Shown in pieces: positions 5,897 through 6,790 of a stretch of DNA of 6,790 nt; the first letter of the stretch is position 1, and the number at the start of each line of letters is the position of its first letter. Under the pieces are notes generated by a model. That model saw nothing but the letters and a program-made list of their open reading frames with translations. It had not been told where the DNA came from and searched no databases. The position numbers and the translations under genes are program-made. This stretch comes from Deltaproteobacteria bacterium (GTDB lineage Bacteria; Desulfobacterota; Syntrophia; Syntrophales; Smithellaceae): the NCBI GenBank assembly GCA_019136325.1, contig JAGVUJ010000215.1, positions 1-6,790 on the forward strand, read 5' to 3'.

Positions 5897-6790
5897 TTAT
5901 GGTTGGAATGTACCGATGATATTGTTGATATCTTTTATCTTATTCTCTGCCAGATAATTTTTCATCCCTTCGATAACTTCCATCGTAACAAGAGGATTGA
6001 CGAAGTTGGCCGTACCGATTTGGACTGCTTTGGCGCCCAGAACCAAAAACTCGAGAGCGTCCTCCGCCGTCATGATGCCGCCGATGCCGATCACAGGAAT
6101 GGAAACTCTCTGCACCACCTGCCAGACCATCCGCAATGCCACGGGTTTGATGGCTGGACCGGACAAACCGCCGGTAATGTTTTTCAGACGGGGTTTCCGG
6201 GTTTTCAAATCGACGGACATTCCCGTCAGCGTGTTGATCAGCGATACGGCATCCGCGCCCGCTTTTTCCACCGCTTCGGCGATGGCCGCAATATCCGTCA
6301 CATTGGGCGTAAGTTTCACAATCACGGGCAGAGACGTTTCCTCCCTGACCGCGCGCGTCACCCGGGCGGCGATTTTCGGATCAGAGCCGAAACTCAATCC
6401 GCCGTTTTTTACATTGGGGCAGGAGATATTGACTTCCAGCGCATGAACGCCCTTGACCGAACTGAGTTTGCGGGCAACCTTTTTGTAATCATCGTACGTT
6501 TCGCCGTAGATATTGGCGATGACCTTCGTATCGTATTGCCTCAGGAAAGGCATTTTCTCTTCGATGAAAGCGTCAACGCCGATGTTCTGCAACCCCACGG
6601 CATTGAGCATCCCGCCGGTGGTTTCCATGATGCGCGGCGGCGGATTTCCCAGCCGGGGTTTAAAGGAGAGTCCCTTGACAACAATGGCGCCCAGCTTGTT
6701 CAAATCAACATAACCGGCATATTCTTCCCCATAGCCGAAGGTACCCGAAGCCGTCATTACGGGATTGTTGAGCTTCAGTCGTCCGAGGCT
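5897..6790 (-). CDS. pyrD: Dihydroorotate dehydrogenase, class 1B catalytic subunit, 5'-partial
   Basis: PyrD oxidises dihydroorotate to orotate in pyrimidine synthesis using FMN. The 1B form works with the iron-sulfur/FAD subunit PyrK and passes electrons to NAD+. The frame is open from the right edge ([20 protein letters not shown]), so the ATG at 6757 is internal. Family members start a few residues before [11 protein letters not shown], so only a handful of residues are missing; 297 are present. Counting from that internal Met: [12 protein letters not shown] (2-13), [16 protein letters not shown] (28-43), NAVGLQN (52-58), NISCPN with the catalytic Cys113 (110-115), INTLTGM (174-180), and the FMN phosphate site GIGGI (224-228) with IGTAN (247-251). 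Cysteine as active-site base marks class 1, and length and motifs favour 1B over 1A. pyrK would be expected upstream, outside the window. Confidence 0.95.
   Translation of the reverse strand, partial: SLGRLKLNNPVMTASGTFGYGEEYAGYVDLNKLGAIVVKGLSFKPRLGNPPPRIMETTGGMLNAVGLQNIGVDAFIEEKMPFLRQYDTKVIANIYGETYDDYKKVARKLSSVKGVHALEVNISCPNVKNGGLSFGSDPKIAARVTRAVREETSLPVIVKLTPNVTDIAAIAEAVEKAGADAVSLINTLTGMSVDLKTRKPRLKNITGGLSGPAIKPVALRMVWQVVQRVSIPVIGIGGIMTAEDALEFLVLGAKAVQIGTANFVNPLVTMEVIEGMKNYLAENKIKDINNIIGTFQP

Noticed and set aside
5997..6713. Plus-strand frames of 149 and 66 codons
   Set aside because: They are antisense to pyrD, whose motifs are unambiguous.

Overview
The window is a mobile-element cluster next to a conserved metabolic operon, in a bacterium of moderate GC. 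The best guess at host is a deltaproteobacterium (Desulfobacterota, possibly a Syntrophales-type anaerobe). That rests on the style of the PyrD protein, the IS mixture and a structured intergenic repeat, and no marker gene here settles it.

Layout. 1-1259 (minus): a long open IS5-family transposase that runs off the left edge, with its leader, a hairpin and a weak promoter candidate up to about 1417. 1418-3841: a complete IS21-family element of 2424 bp, bounded by two imperfect repeats at each end. It carries an intact istB (ATPase helper) and an istA (transposase) broken by a 1-nt deletion, a 2-nt TA insertion and an in-frame TGA. 3842-4438 (plus): the C-terminal catalytic domain of an IS630-family transposase, cut at its 5' side by the right end of the IS21 element. 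4473-4995 (minus): a two-gene type II toxin-antitoxin module, Phd/YefM-type antitoxin followed by a RelE/ParE-type toxin, overlapping by 8 nt, with a good sigma70-type promoter and a candidate operator. About 5100-5200: a GC-rich structured intergenic element with two hairpins. 5203-5889 (minus): an MBL-fold metallo-hydrolase. 5897-6790 (minus): pyrD, class 1B dihydroorotate dehydrogenase, lacking only a few N-terminal residues at the right edge.

How it fits together. pyrD and the MBL gene are 7 nt apart and probably co-transcribed. The toxin-antitoxin pair has its own promoter downstream of them and lies between this operon and the IS pile-up. The IS region looks like successive insertions followed by rearrangement: the IS21 element sits inside an IS630 gene, yet no 5' half of that gene is found on its other side and no target duplication is visible. 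The IS21 element could not transpose with its own istA, although its ends and istB look usable in trans.

I found no convincing undescribed system. The points most worth checking are the unmatched IS21 flanks, the three-lesion istA, the structured element at 5100-5200 and the pyrD-linked hydrolase.
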